Source of the DNA: Methanobacteriaceae archaeon
GTDB taxonomy: Archaea; Methanobacteriota; Methanobacteria; Methanobacteriales; Methanobacteriaceae
Direction of reading: 5' to 3'
Length of the DNA stretch: 5,955 bases
NCBI GenBank assembly: GCA_011620845.1
Contig: WOYJ01000064.1
Span: forward strand, 1 to 5,955
This document shows, piece by piece, positions 1 to 5,904 of this stretch. Position 1 is the stretch's first letter. Each line of letters begins with the position of its first letter. Under the pieces are notes generated by a model that was given only the letters and a program-made list of their open reading frames with translations, was not told the DNA's origin and ran no database searches. The position numbers and the translations under genes were made by a program.

Positions 1-16
1 AGCATAAAATAAAAAA

Positions 17-24
17 GGAGGTGA
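17..24 (+). promoter_or_regulatory. Strong Shine-Dalgarno site for the surface protein, fixing a TTG start
   Basis: GGAGGTGA is an eight-base match to the complement of the 16S rRNA 3' end, four bases before TTG at 29. It decides the start in favour of this rare codon over the in-frame ATG at 59. The promoter itself must lie left of the window. Confidence 0.85.
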
Positions 25-28
25 ATAA

Positions 29-2533
29 TTGGAAAAAAGCTATGGACAAAAAGTTTTGATGTTAGTATTTATACTAATATGCGCCCTGGTAATGACAGGG
101 GCTGTTTCTGCAGCAAATCCCTCAGACAATATCACAGCAACTAGTGTCAATCAAACAACACAACTTAAAAACGTTTCTCAGACAATAAACAACCAAACAA
201 CCGATCCTCAAATTTGGAATGGGGGAGTTCCAGTATCAAGAGGTGGTCAAGACCCAGGATATGACTGGGGAACTATACAAAATGCGTTGAACAATGCCCT
301 GCCCGGCGATACAATAATGCTGGAAAATGGTGCAACCTTCTCTGGTACAGGCAACGTACAGATAACCATCAATAAAAACATAAACTTCGATGTTTTAAAC
401 GGTGAAACGGCAACCATCGACGGTGAAGGAACAAATTGGGGTTTTTACATCCCCTCAGCATACACGGTTACCTTCAACAACATAACCTTCCAAAACTTTA
501 GTACTGGTACTTTTGGGGCTGCTATCCGTAACGAAGGCAATTTAACAGTTACAAACTGTGCTTTCGAGGATAACACAGCACCTTATAGTGGTGCTATAGG
601 TAATCAGGGAGAATGTACCATTATTGACAGTATCTTCACAGGTAACAGTGCAACCAACAATGGTGGTGCCATTGCAAACGACGGAAATTTAACCATTTCA
701 GGTTCCACATTCACAGGCAACACCGCTGGAAATCATGGTGGTGCCATTGCCAATATTGGAACTTTAGAAGTAACTCAATCCACTTTCATTAACAACCAAG
801 CGACCAACGGTGGTGCAATCAGCAACTTTGAAGCAGATTCTAAAGTGGGAACTGCCGAAATTCATTACAACAGAATAGTTGATAACATTGCACCTAACGG
901 TAGTGCCATCTACAATGACGACAACTGTGGAACTGTTGATGCAGAATACAACTGGTGGGGTTATAATGAACCTGATTTTGACGACCTTACAAGTGGTGAT
1001 GTTGATACAGACCCGTGGATTGTGCTTACTTTAACTGCAGATCCTGCAACCATCTGTAATGGGGAAACCTCACTGATAACCGCAGATTTAAACCATGATA
1101 ACTACGGCAACCCCTTATCTGGATCACTTCCAGATGGAATTCCCGTGATCTTCTCATTAACCAACGGTCCATATGGAAGCCTGGAAGAACCTTTAACCAG
1201 ATACACAGAGAATGGTCAAGCATCCATACTATTTACAGCAAATGATCCAAACGCACCCCACACACAAATCGTGGAAGCAACCGTCGACCATCAAACGGAA
1301 GATGCTGAAATTTTAATCAACCCCACAGCAAACGTGGCAATGACCAAAACAAGCAACAGTCCAGTAAATGTCGGACAAACAGGTACATTTACCATAACCG
1401 TAACCAACAATGGACCAAACACAGCAACCGGCGTTACCGTAACCGATCCATTCATAACTGGTTTCACCTACACACCCTCCATCGGAACATACGACCCGAT
1501 AACTGGAGTATGGGATATAGGAACACTAACCAACAGTGCAAGTGCAACCTTAACCATCAGCAAAGTAATGACTGCCGCTGACATTGGTACTACCATAACC
1601 AACACCGCTACAGAGAATCAAACCACATGCAACCCTTATCCAGTGGAACCACAAACAGCCACTTTATATGTAAACAAAGCACCTTTAGATGTTAACAAAA
1701 CCACTTTACAGGATACGTACAACGTGGGAGACACCGTAACCTACAACATAGACGTAGTTAACAACGGACCGGATAATGCCACAAATATAGTTGTAACTGA
1801 CACTTTACCTGAAGGACTAGCCTACGTTAGCTCAACAAACGGCGGAGTATGGGATCCAGCTACCAGAACAATCACCTGGACTGTAGGAAACCTGGCCCCT
1901 GAAGCTCACTTCACAGCAACAGTTGTAGCAACAGTCTTAGCACCAGGAGGTATAACCCTCACCAACACAGCACAAGCCACCAGCGATCAGATGACAGAAC
2001 CAGTAACCACAACTTTAAATATTTACATCCAGGCAGCTGCCCTGGAACTAACCAAATCAGTGAACAAAACCAATCCCTTTGTAGGCGAAACTATAATGTA
2101 CACATTGATCGTGCAAAACCACGGCCCTGACACAGCAACCTCTGTAAGTGTAACCGATACCATCCCTACTGGTGGTCTCAAATTCTTAGGAGTCGAATCC
2201 ATCAATTACGGAACATACAACGCTAGTACCGGAGTATGGACCATTGGAAACCTCCCAGCCAACAGTGTAGCCACTTTACTTTTAAGGTTCACTGTGGAAC
2301 GTGCAGGAACTATCATTAACGATGCAAAGGTCACAGCACTAACCTGGGACCCTCACTTATACCCAAGCGAAGTACAAGTAACCATCAACGCACAAGAGAT
2401 ACCAATTCCACCAGAACCACCTACTCCCGAAGGAAAAACCGTGCCTATGCAGAATACAGGAGCACCAATAGCTGCATTAATACTAGCAGTATTTTTAGTG
2501 CTTGCAGGACTTTCTGTAAACAAAAAAGGATAA
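29..2533 (+). CDS. Secreted adhesin-like surface protein: Pmp-type beta-helix, Ig-like and three DUF11 domains, C-terminal anchor
   Basis: Probable cell-surface structural or adhesin-like protein; no enzymatic motif is seen. Residues 1-28 form a signal peptide (hydrophobic core 9-25, likely cleavage after V-S-A28). Residues 30-70 are Asn/Thr-rich with four N-x-S/T sequons. Residues about 80-318 are a parallel beta-helix: it opens with a T-I-Q-N-A-L segment, carries six G-[GAS]-A-I rungs with intervening F-x-x-N motifs, and ends with N-W-W-G (308-311). Residues about 330-430 resemble an Ig/invasin-like domain. Three DUF11 domains follow (about 435-549, 553-667, 672-788), each with the N-[NH]-G-P...VTD signature. 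A Pro-rich spacer (791-800), P-M-Q-N-T-G (806-811), a hydrophobic helix and a K-K-G tail close the protein. The TTG start at 29 is chosen because GGAGGTGA lies four bases upstream; an ATG at 59 (residue 11) would cut the basic head of the signal peptide and lacks such a site. Family architecture is typical of Methanobacteriales surface proteins; ligand unknown. Confidence 0.9.
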   Translation: MEKSYGQKVLMLVFILICALVMTGAVSAANPSDNITATSVNQTTQLKNVSQTINNQTTDPQIWNGGVPVSRGGQDPGYDWGTIQNALNNALPGDTIMLENGATFSGTGNVQITINKNINFDVLNGETATIDGEGTNWGFYIPSAYTVTFNNITFQNFSTGTFGAAIRNEGNLTVTNCAFEDNTAPYSGAIGNQGECTIIDSIFTGNSATNNGGAIANDGNLTISGSTFTGNTAGNHGGAIANIGTLEVTQSTFINNQATNGGAISNFEADSKVGTAEIHYNRIVDNIAPNGSAIYNDDNCGTVDAEYNWWGYNEPDFDDLTSGDVDTDPWIVLTLTADPATICNGETSLITADLNHDNYGNPLSGSLPDGIPVIFSLTNGPYGSLEEPLTRYTENGQASILFTANDPNAPHTQIVEATVDHQTEDAEILINPTANVAMTKTSNSPVNVGQTGTFTITVTNNGPNTATGVTVTDPFITGFTYTPSIGTYDPITGVWDIGTLTNSASATLTISKVMTAADIGTTITNTATENQTTCNPYPVEPQTATLYVNKAPLDVNKTTLQDTYNVGDTVTYNIDVVNNGPDNATNIVVTDTLPEGLAYVSSTNGGVWDPATRTITWTVGNLAPEAHFTATVVATVLAPGGITLTNTAQATSDQMTEPVTTTLNIYIQAAALELTKSVNKTNPFVGETIMYTLIVQNHGPDTATSVSVTDTIPTGGLKFLGVESINYGTYNASTGVWTIGNLPANSVATLLLRFTVERAGTIINDAKVTALTWDPHLYPSEVQVTINAQEIPIPPEPPTPEGKTVPMQNTGAPIAALILAVFLVLAGLSVNKKG
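506..922 (+). repeat. Pmp-like beta-helix repeats (G-[GAS]-A-I rungs) inside the surface protein
   Basis: Six rungs of the form G-[GAS]-A-I-x-N recur with their Ile at residues 166, 190, 215, 240, 264 and 294, a 24-25 residue period except for the last step of 30. Between them sit F-x-x-N motifs such as F-E-D-N, F-T-G-N (twice) and F-I-N-N. This GGAI plus FxxN pairing is the hallmark of chlamydial polymorphic membrane protein repeats. At DNA level the 14-mer GGTGGTGCCATTGC occurs exactly at 662-675 and 737-750, 75 bases apart, so two neighbouring coils look recently duplicated. Confidence 0.8.
1331..2398 (+). repeat. Three tandem DUF11 domains in the surface protein
   Basis: Three units of about 115-120 residues start near residues 435, 553 and 672. 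Each has a V-G-[QDE]-T strand, then N-[NH]-G-P followed by A-T and V-T-D, and a later G-V-W-[DT] with [IV]-G-[NT]-L (second copy has V-W-D and V-G-N-L). They are beta-sandwich stalk modules in archaeal and bacterial surface proteins. The copies are clearly diverged at the DNA level, so this is old domain duplication, not recent expansion. Confidence 0.85.
2444..2530 (+). other. Sortase-like C-terminal anchoring signal of the surface protein
   Basis: The last 29 residues have the three-part layout of a cell-wall sorting signal: P-M-Q-N-T-G at residues 806-811, a hydrophobic stretch at about 814-830, and a charged tail N-K-K-G. A proline-rich spacer precedes it. The motif resembles the LPxTG class with Leu replaced by Val and two residues instead of one between Pro and Asn-Thr-Gly. 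It could be cut by a sortase- or archaeosortase-type transpeptidase, or the helix may simply be a membrane anchor. The enzyme is not in this window. Confidence 0.55.
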
Positions 2534-2569
2534 GTAATTAGAAAGTAGGGACCAACGCAAAAAATCCTA

Positions 2570-2588
2570 TTTTCCCCAATTTTTTTTT
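2570..2588 (+). terminator. Oligo-T terminator of the surface protein gene
   Basis: After the TAA stop the + strand carries T4 then, after CCCCAA, an uninterrupted run of nine T at 2580-2588. Archaeal RNA polymerase terminates at such runs without a required hairpin, and no convincing stem is seen here. It separates the surface gene from the next promoter, which begins about 40 bases on. Confidence 0.6.
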
Positions 2589-2629
2589 ATTAGTTCCAAT
2601 ATGGGAAATAATTTACATTAATAATAATA

Positions 2630-2637
2630 TTTATAAA
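2630..2637 (+). promoter_or_regulatory. TATA box of the small winged-helix-like gene
   Basis: TTTATAAA sits in an A/T-rich block, with its centre about 27 bases before the ATG at 2661. The usual archaeal TATA-to-start distance then places transcription initiation at or next to the A of that ATG, implying a leaderless mRNA. No Shine-Dalgarno sequence precedes this ATG, which fits. Confidence 0.6.
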
Positions 2638-2660
2638 ATATATATTACTTACATATATTC

Positions 2661-2987
2661 ATGCATAAAGATTCATCTTATATCGAAGAGATAAAGTCAA
2701 ATCTCTCAGAATGTAAGAGGAGAATAATGTATTTGGGTAAAGAAGATATATCACCACATAAAAATATTAGAAAAGAGACTATTAAAAAACGATTCCCCAG
2801 AAAATATAGTAAAGAAATAGATAATGCCCTTACAACTCTGATAAATCAAAAAAGACTGATCAGACTTTACAGGAATAACAACTACGCTTTAAATGCTTTA
2901 GGCCTTAAAGTAGCACAATCAGTAAAAAAGGATTATTTTGATGAAATGTACAGTGATTTAAGCAGGATTATAATGATAAATCCATAG
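2661..2987 (+). CDS. Small basic winged-helix-like protein, possible DNA-binding regulator
   Basis: I do not recognise a named family. The 108-residue product is Lys/Arg-rich, has no signal peptide or membrane segment, and its only Cys is C18. Residues about 36-90 have a winged-helix pattern: a helix around E39-F45, a candidate recognition helix at S50-N62 that ends in L-I-N-Q-K-R-L-I, a short wing (R68-N74), then Y-A-L-N-x-L-G-x-x-V-A, which parallels the Y-x-L-T-x-x-G-x-x-x-A ending of many archaeal wHTH regulators. The ATG at 2661 is chosen because the TATA box predicts a transcript starting there; an in-frame ATG at 2727 (residue 23) has AGGAG four bases upstream and is a real alternative that keeps the whole putative wHTH. 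Its base composition is much more A/T-rich than lon. It is monocistronic and convergent with lon. DNA binding and targets are inferred only. Confidence 0.7.
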   Translation: MHKDSSYIEEIKSNLSECKRRIMYLGKEDISPHKNIRKETIKKRFPRKYSKEIDNALTTLINQKRLIRLYRNNNYALNALGLKVAQSVKKDYFDEMYSDLSRIIMINP

Positions 2988-3036
2988 CTGTATGTTATTT
3001 TAATTAAAAATAGAATAAAAAATCCTTAAATAAAAT

Positions 3037-3066
3037 AAAAAAGACACTGGAGTAATTAAACTCCAG
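3037..3066 (-). terminator. Hairpin plus T-tract terminator of lon
   Basis: CTGGAGT (3047-3053) and ACTCCAG (3060-3066) form a perfect 7-bp stem with loop AATTAA. The lon stop codon (3058-3056) lies inside the loop. Read in the lon direction the stem is followed by TGTC and T6 (3042-3037), with more T-rich sequence down to about 3003. It looks like a bacterial intrinsic terminator, although the T-tract alone may suffice in archaea. The A/T-rich strip 2988-3046 also has to serve the convergent small gene, where only TTTT at 2998-3001 is seen. Confidence 0.6.
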
Positions 3067-5458
3067 CCCCGCCAGTCAAGGAACTGGCGTCCATGTCGAG
3101 CATCATCGGTTTAGGCAGTTCTAATCCAATGGTCTCCTTGATGACATCTTCCACAGTTTCAACCAGTATGAACTCCAGTTCACTGATTACATCCTCTGGG
3201 ATGTCATCTAAATCTTTTTCATTGTCCTTGGGTAGGATAACTCGTTTTATTCCGGCGCGGTGTGCCGCGATGACCTTTTCCTTTATTCCGCCTACTGGTA
3301 AAACTGCTCCCCGGAGGGATATTTCCCCGGTCATGGCCAGTTTGGGGTCCACTTCCCGGTTGGTCACCAGTGACGCTATGGTGGTTAAAAGAGCTACTCC
3401 GGCAGATGGTCCGTCCTTGGGTATGGCCCCTGAGGGGACGTGTATGTGTAAGTCTTTTTTATCGAATTCCACCCGTTTGAGGCTGAGTGCCAGTCTGGAT
3501 CTGATTAAGCTCTCTGAGATCTTGGCAGATTCCTTCATCACCTCACCTAACTGTCCGGTGAGGGTTAACTTGCCTGTTCCGGGCATGAAGGCACCTTCGA
3601 TGAAGAGTATATCCCCACCTACCGGTGTCCAGGCCAGGCCAGTGACTACGCCTGGTGGGTTCTCTTTACCTGCCTGGCTTAACTGGGTGAGTTCGTGGCC
3701 CAGTAAATCGTAGAGCATGTCCTCATGGACAGTGTAGGGTAATTCCACCTTACCTAGAACGATCTTCTCTGAAGCTACCCGGGCGACGGCGGATAACTGT
3801 CTTTTAAGTCCTCGGACACCTGCTTCCCGGGTGTACTTTTCGATGATGGTTTGGATGGCCTGATCATCTATCTGTAACTGTTCCTCAGTGAGTCCATGGT
3901 CTTCCAGGACTTCTCCCATGAGGTGTCTCTTGGCGATTATGAACTTCTCGTGGCTGGTGTAACTGCCTATCTCGATGGTCTCCATACGGTCCCGTAGTGG
4001 TCCGGGAATGGTCCGTAGTGAGTTGGCAGTGGCTATGAAGAACACATCAGATAAGTCGTAGGGTACTTCTAAGTAATGGTCAGAGAAGGTGTGGTTCTGT
4101 TCCGGGTCTAATACTTCAAGGAGCGCGCTTGCCGGGTCGCCGCTGTAGGATGCCATGAGTTTATCCACCTCATCCAGGATAAATACTGGGTTTCTGGTAC
4201 CGGCCCGTCTCATCCCCTGGATGATCCTACCTGGGAGTGCTCCTACATAGGTTCTCCTGTGTCCCCTGATTTCTGCCTCGTCTTTAACACCACCCAGGCT
4301 GATCCTAACGTATTCTCTGCCTAATGCTTCAGCTATGCTTTTTCCCAGGCTGGTTTTACCCGTTCCTGGGGGTCCGGTTAGGAGGAGAATGGATCCCTGT
4401 TTGTTCTGTTTGAGTTTCATCACGGTGAGGTGCTGGATTATCCTGTCTTTTACTTTGTCCAGACCGTAGTGCTGTTCCTCCAAGACTTTCCGGGCGGCCT
4501 CTATGTCTATGTCCTTGATCTCAGATTTACCCCATGGTAAATCGACCAGGAGGTCCAGGTAATTTCTGATGACATTTTCCTCTGAGCTGTTGGCGCCCTG
4601 CCTGTCGAGTTTGCTCACTTCGTCCAGTGCCACTTGCTTTACATCGTCGGGCATTCCTGCTTCTTCGATTAATTCCCGGTAATCCTTTCTGCCCCCGGGT
4701 CTTCCTTCTGTATCATCCAGCTCTTCCTGTATGGCCTTGAGCTGTTCTTTGAGCATGGCTTCCCTGTGCTTCCTGTTCATTTCATGGTTGAACTTGGCGG
4801 CCAGTTCCATCTGGAACTGGATGTTCTCCTTCTGGTCGATGAGCATATCCAGGAACTTCATGCTCTTTACCTTTAGAGAGCGAATCTCCAGGAATTCCTG
4901 TTTTTCTGTGGTGGTGAGTCTCATGTAGGGGAAGAGGTATCCGGTGATCTGGGTGAGATCGTCCAGCTGGTTCACCTTATCTACGTAGGCTTTGGAGTCT
5001 TTGAAGTTTTCACTTATCTCCTTCACCAGATAGCGGATATGTCCCAGTATTTCTTCCTTCTCTTCTTCCTTGAGGTCGTCTATATCTGGTTGTAACTCGT
5101 AGGTGGCCCGGTAATCTCCATCTTCAGGTATGAATTCCTTTATCGCTGCTCTTTCTATTATTTTAAGTTTCAGCTGGAAGAAGTCCTTCATTTCCAGGGC
5201 ATCTTCAACTTTTATCAGGGTTCCTACTTTATAAAGGTCGGAATCTACGTACAGTCCCCTGAGATTATCTTCTTTAACCCCCAGGGCTATTCCGTAAAAA
5301 TCATCACGTGCAACCCGGTTGTAGATTTCCCGGCCGATTTTTTTGTTGATCTTTAGGTTCATATCAGTTTCATGTATATACACCGTGTTGGGTATTATTA
5401 CCACTGATAATTCTTGATTAAGTTCTCTCTCGTTCATAATATCACGGTTCAGGCTCAT
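3056..5458 (-). CDS. lon: ATP-dependent Lon protease, bacterial LonA type
   Basis: Cytosolic serine protease of family S16 that unfolds and degrades damaged or regulatory proteins using ATP, normally as a hexamer. Residues about 12-195 form a diverged LAN substrate-binding domain; about 195-250 is a coiled-coil with K-E-Q-L-K-A-I-Q-E-E-L. The AAA+ module has Walker A G-P-P-G-T-G-K-T at 362-369, Walker B F-I-L-D-E at 426-430, and the conserved I-A-T-A-N-S-L and G-P-L-R-D-R-M-E segments. The protease domain has the Ser/Lys dyad S685 (P-K-D-G-P-S-A-G) and K728 (G-G-I-K-E-K). At 800 residues it is full length for LonA. No membrane insert lies between Walker A and B, so it is not the usual archaeal membrane-bound LonB. 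The outermost ATG (5458) has no ribosome site; ATG at 5437 (residue 8) has GTGAT at a favourable distance and is predicted to lie just inside the transcript, so it may be the true start. It lies 55 bases downstream of an arsR-type gene on the same strand. It is visibly more G/C-rich than its neighbours, compatible with old transfer from bacteria. Confidence 0.97.
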   Translation of the reverse strand: MSLNRDIMNERELNQELSVVIIPNTVYIHETDMNLKINKKIGREIYNRVARDDFYGIALGVKEDNLRGLYVDSDLYKVGTLIKVEDALEMKDFFQLKLKIIERAAIKEFIPEDGDYRATYELQPDIDDLKEEEKEEILGHIRYLVKEISENFKDSKAYVDKVNQLDDLTQITGYLFPYMRLTTTEKQEFLEIRSLKVKSMKFLDMLIDQKENIQFQMELAAKFNHEMNRKHREAMLKEQLKAIQEELDDTEGRPGGRKDYRELIEEAGMPDDVKQVALDEVSKLDRQGANSSEENVIRNYLDLLVDLPWGKSEIKDIDIEAARKVLEEQHYGLDKVKDRIIQHLTVMKLKQNKQGSILLLTGPPGTGKTSLGKSIAEALGREYVRISLGGVKDEAEIRGHRRTYVGALPGRIIQGMRRAGTRNPVFILDEVDKLMASYSGDPASALLEVLDPEQNHTFSDHYLEVPYDLSDVFFIATANSLRTIPGPLRDRMETIEIGSYTSHEKFIIAKRHLMGEVLEDHGLTEEQLQIDDQAIQTIIEKYTREAGVRGLKRQLSAVARVASEKIVLGKVELPYTVHEDMLYDLLGHELTQLSQAGKENPPGVVTGLAWTPVGGDILFIEGAFMPGTGKLTLTGQLGEVMKESAKISESLIRSRLALSLKRVEFDKKDLHIHVPSGAIPKDGPSAGVALLTTIASLVTNREVDPKLAMTGEISLRGAVLPVGGIKEKVIAAHRAGIKRVILPKDNEKDLDDIPEDVISELEFILVETVEDVIKETIGLELPKPMMLDMDASSLTGGAGV

Positions 5459-5500
5459 TGGGCCGTTGGTTTACTATTATATTTCAGGCCTGGGCCATTG
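5459..5500 (-). repeat. Direct repeat CAA[TC]GGCCCA flanking the lon TATA element
   Basis: On the minus strand CAATGGCCCA (5500-5491) and CAACGGCCCA (5468-5459) match at 9 of 10 bases and are offset by 32 bases, about three helical turns. They bracket the TATA-like element and are G/C-rich islands in an A/T-rich spacer. The left copy also runs into a GGCC-CA-GGCC palindrome (5496-5487). Their placement suits an operator, but no regulator is known for this motif to me. Confidence 0.4.
5477..5484 (-). promoter_or_regulatory. Possible TATA element for lon
   Basis: Read on the minus strand this is AAATATAA, the best TATA-like string between the two genes. It predicts initiation near 5453, downstream of the outermost lon ATG but about 16 bases before the ATG at 5437. 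It is weaker than the other two TATA boxes in the window; lon could equally be reached by read-through from the upstream regulator gene, since no T-run lies between them in this direction. Confidence 0.4.
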
Positions 5501-5513
5501 AATTTAATTTTTT

Positions 5514-5897
5514 TTATTTATTTGATTGAATTATTAATCGATTATTCCCTCTTGGTTTTTCATCAATTTTATGGCATTTAATAAAAAGACAGCCAAATAA
5601 AAAGTCGATTTTTTCTTTATGATGTATTAAAGCGTCTTCATTGAATGTGTAGTAAATATGATTTCCCTGTTTGGTAGAGTCGAGGATCCTGGCGGTTTTT
5701 AATATTTTAAGATGTTGTGAAGCAGCTGGTTGGGTTAAACCCATCATCCTTGCCATTTCTGTTACACTGATTTTTTCCATTTTTCCTGATGCTAATCTGT
5801 ATACTATAAGTAGTCGGTTTATGTTTCCCAGCGCTTTAAATAGTTCTTCTAATTCACATGATAGGTCGGTGCATTTGCTGGAGTTGATCCTCAACAT
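5514..5897 (-). CDS. ArsR-family winged-helix transcriptional regulator
   Basis: Probable cytosolic dimeric repressor. The 127 residues contain a full ArsR-type wHTH: helix E15-L23 (L-F-K-A-L-G), N-x-x-R-L-L-I (25-31), helix-turn-helix at about 45-67 with recognition helix T-Q-P-A-A-S-Q-H-L-K-I-L (55-66), and wing at about 70-85 (T-K-Q-G-N-H-I-Y-Y-T). The metal-binding C-x-C of classical ArsR in the helix before the recognition helix is absent (V45-T-E-M-A-R-M there). Instead there are cysteine pairs at C9/C14 near the N-terminus and C103/C108 (with H109) after the wHTH, possible metal or thiol-redox ligands. The ATG at 5897 has no ribosome site but lies about 27-28 bases from the centre of a TATA box, fitting a leaderless mRNA. 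It precedes lon by 55 bases on the same strand. The palindrome over its promoter suggests autoregulation. Inducer unknown. Confidence 0.9.
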   Translation of the reverse strand: MLRINSSKCTDLSCELEELFKALGNINRLLIVYRLASGKMEKISVTEMARMMGLTQPAASQHLKILKTARILDSTKQGNHIYYTFNEDALIHHKEKIDFLFGCLFIKCHKIDEKPRGNNRLIIQSNK

Positions 5898-5904
5898 GTA
5901 CCAT

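Noticed and set aside
1026..1223. 65-codon minus-strand open frame inside the surface-protein gene
   Set aside because: It is antisense to the Ig-like region, lacks a promoter or ribosome site, and has no recognisable domain.
2023..2205. 60-codon minus-strand open frame over the third DUF11 domain
   Set aside because: It is antisense to a clearly coding domain with no initiation signals.
2601..2660. A/T-rich repeats before the small gene as a replication origin or repeat array
   Set aside because: The short A/T strings are irregular, no origin-binding inverted repeats are seen, and a promoter explains the composition.
3093..3713. 206-codon open frame on the plus strand opposite the end of lon
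   Set aside because: It lies wholly antisense to the conserved Lon protease domain, its Ser/Thr/Pro-rich translation resembles nothing, and it has no ribosome site or TATA box. It is a shadow of lon codon use.
4731..4928. 65-codon plus-strand open frame with a hydrophobic translation, opposite the Lon coiled-coil
   Set aside because: The apparent membrane-protein look arises because the antisense of Lys/Glu codons reads as Phe/Leu/Ser. No start signals are present.
5508..5515. Run of eight T between arsR and lon as a terminator
   Set aside because: The T-run is on the plus strand, while both genes are transcribed from the minus strand, where it reads as A. It cannot end the arsR transcript.
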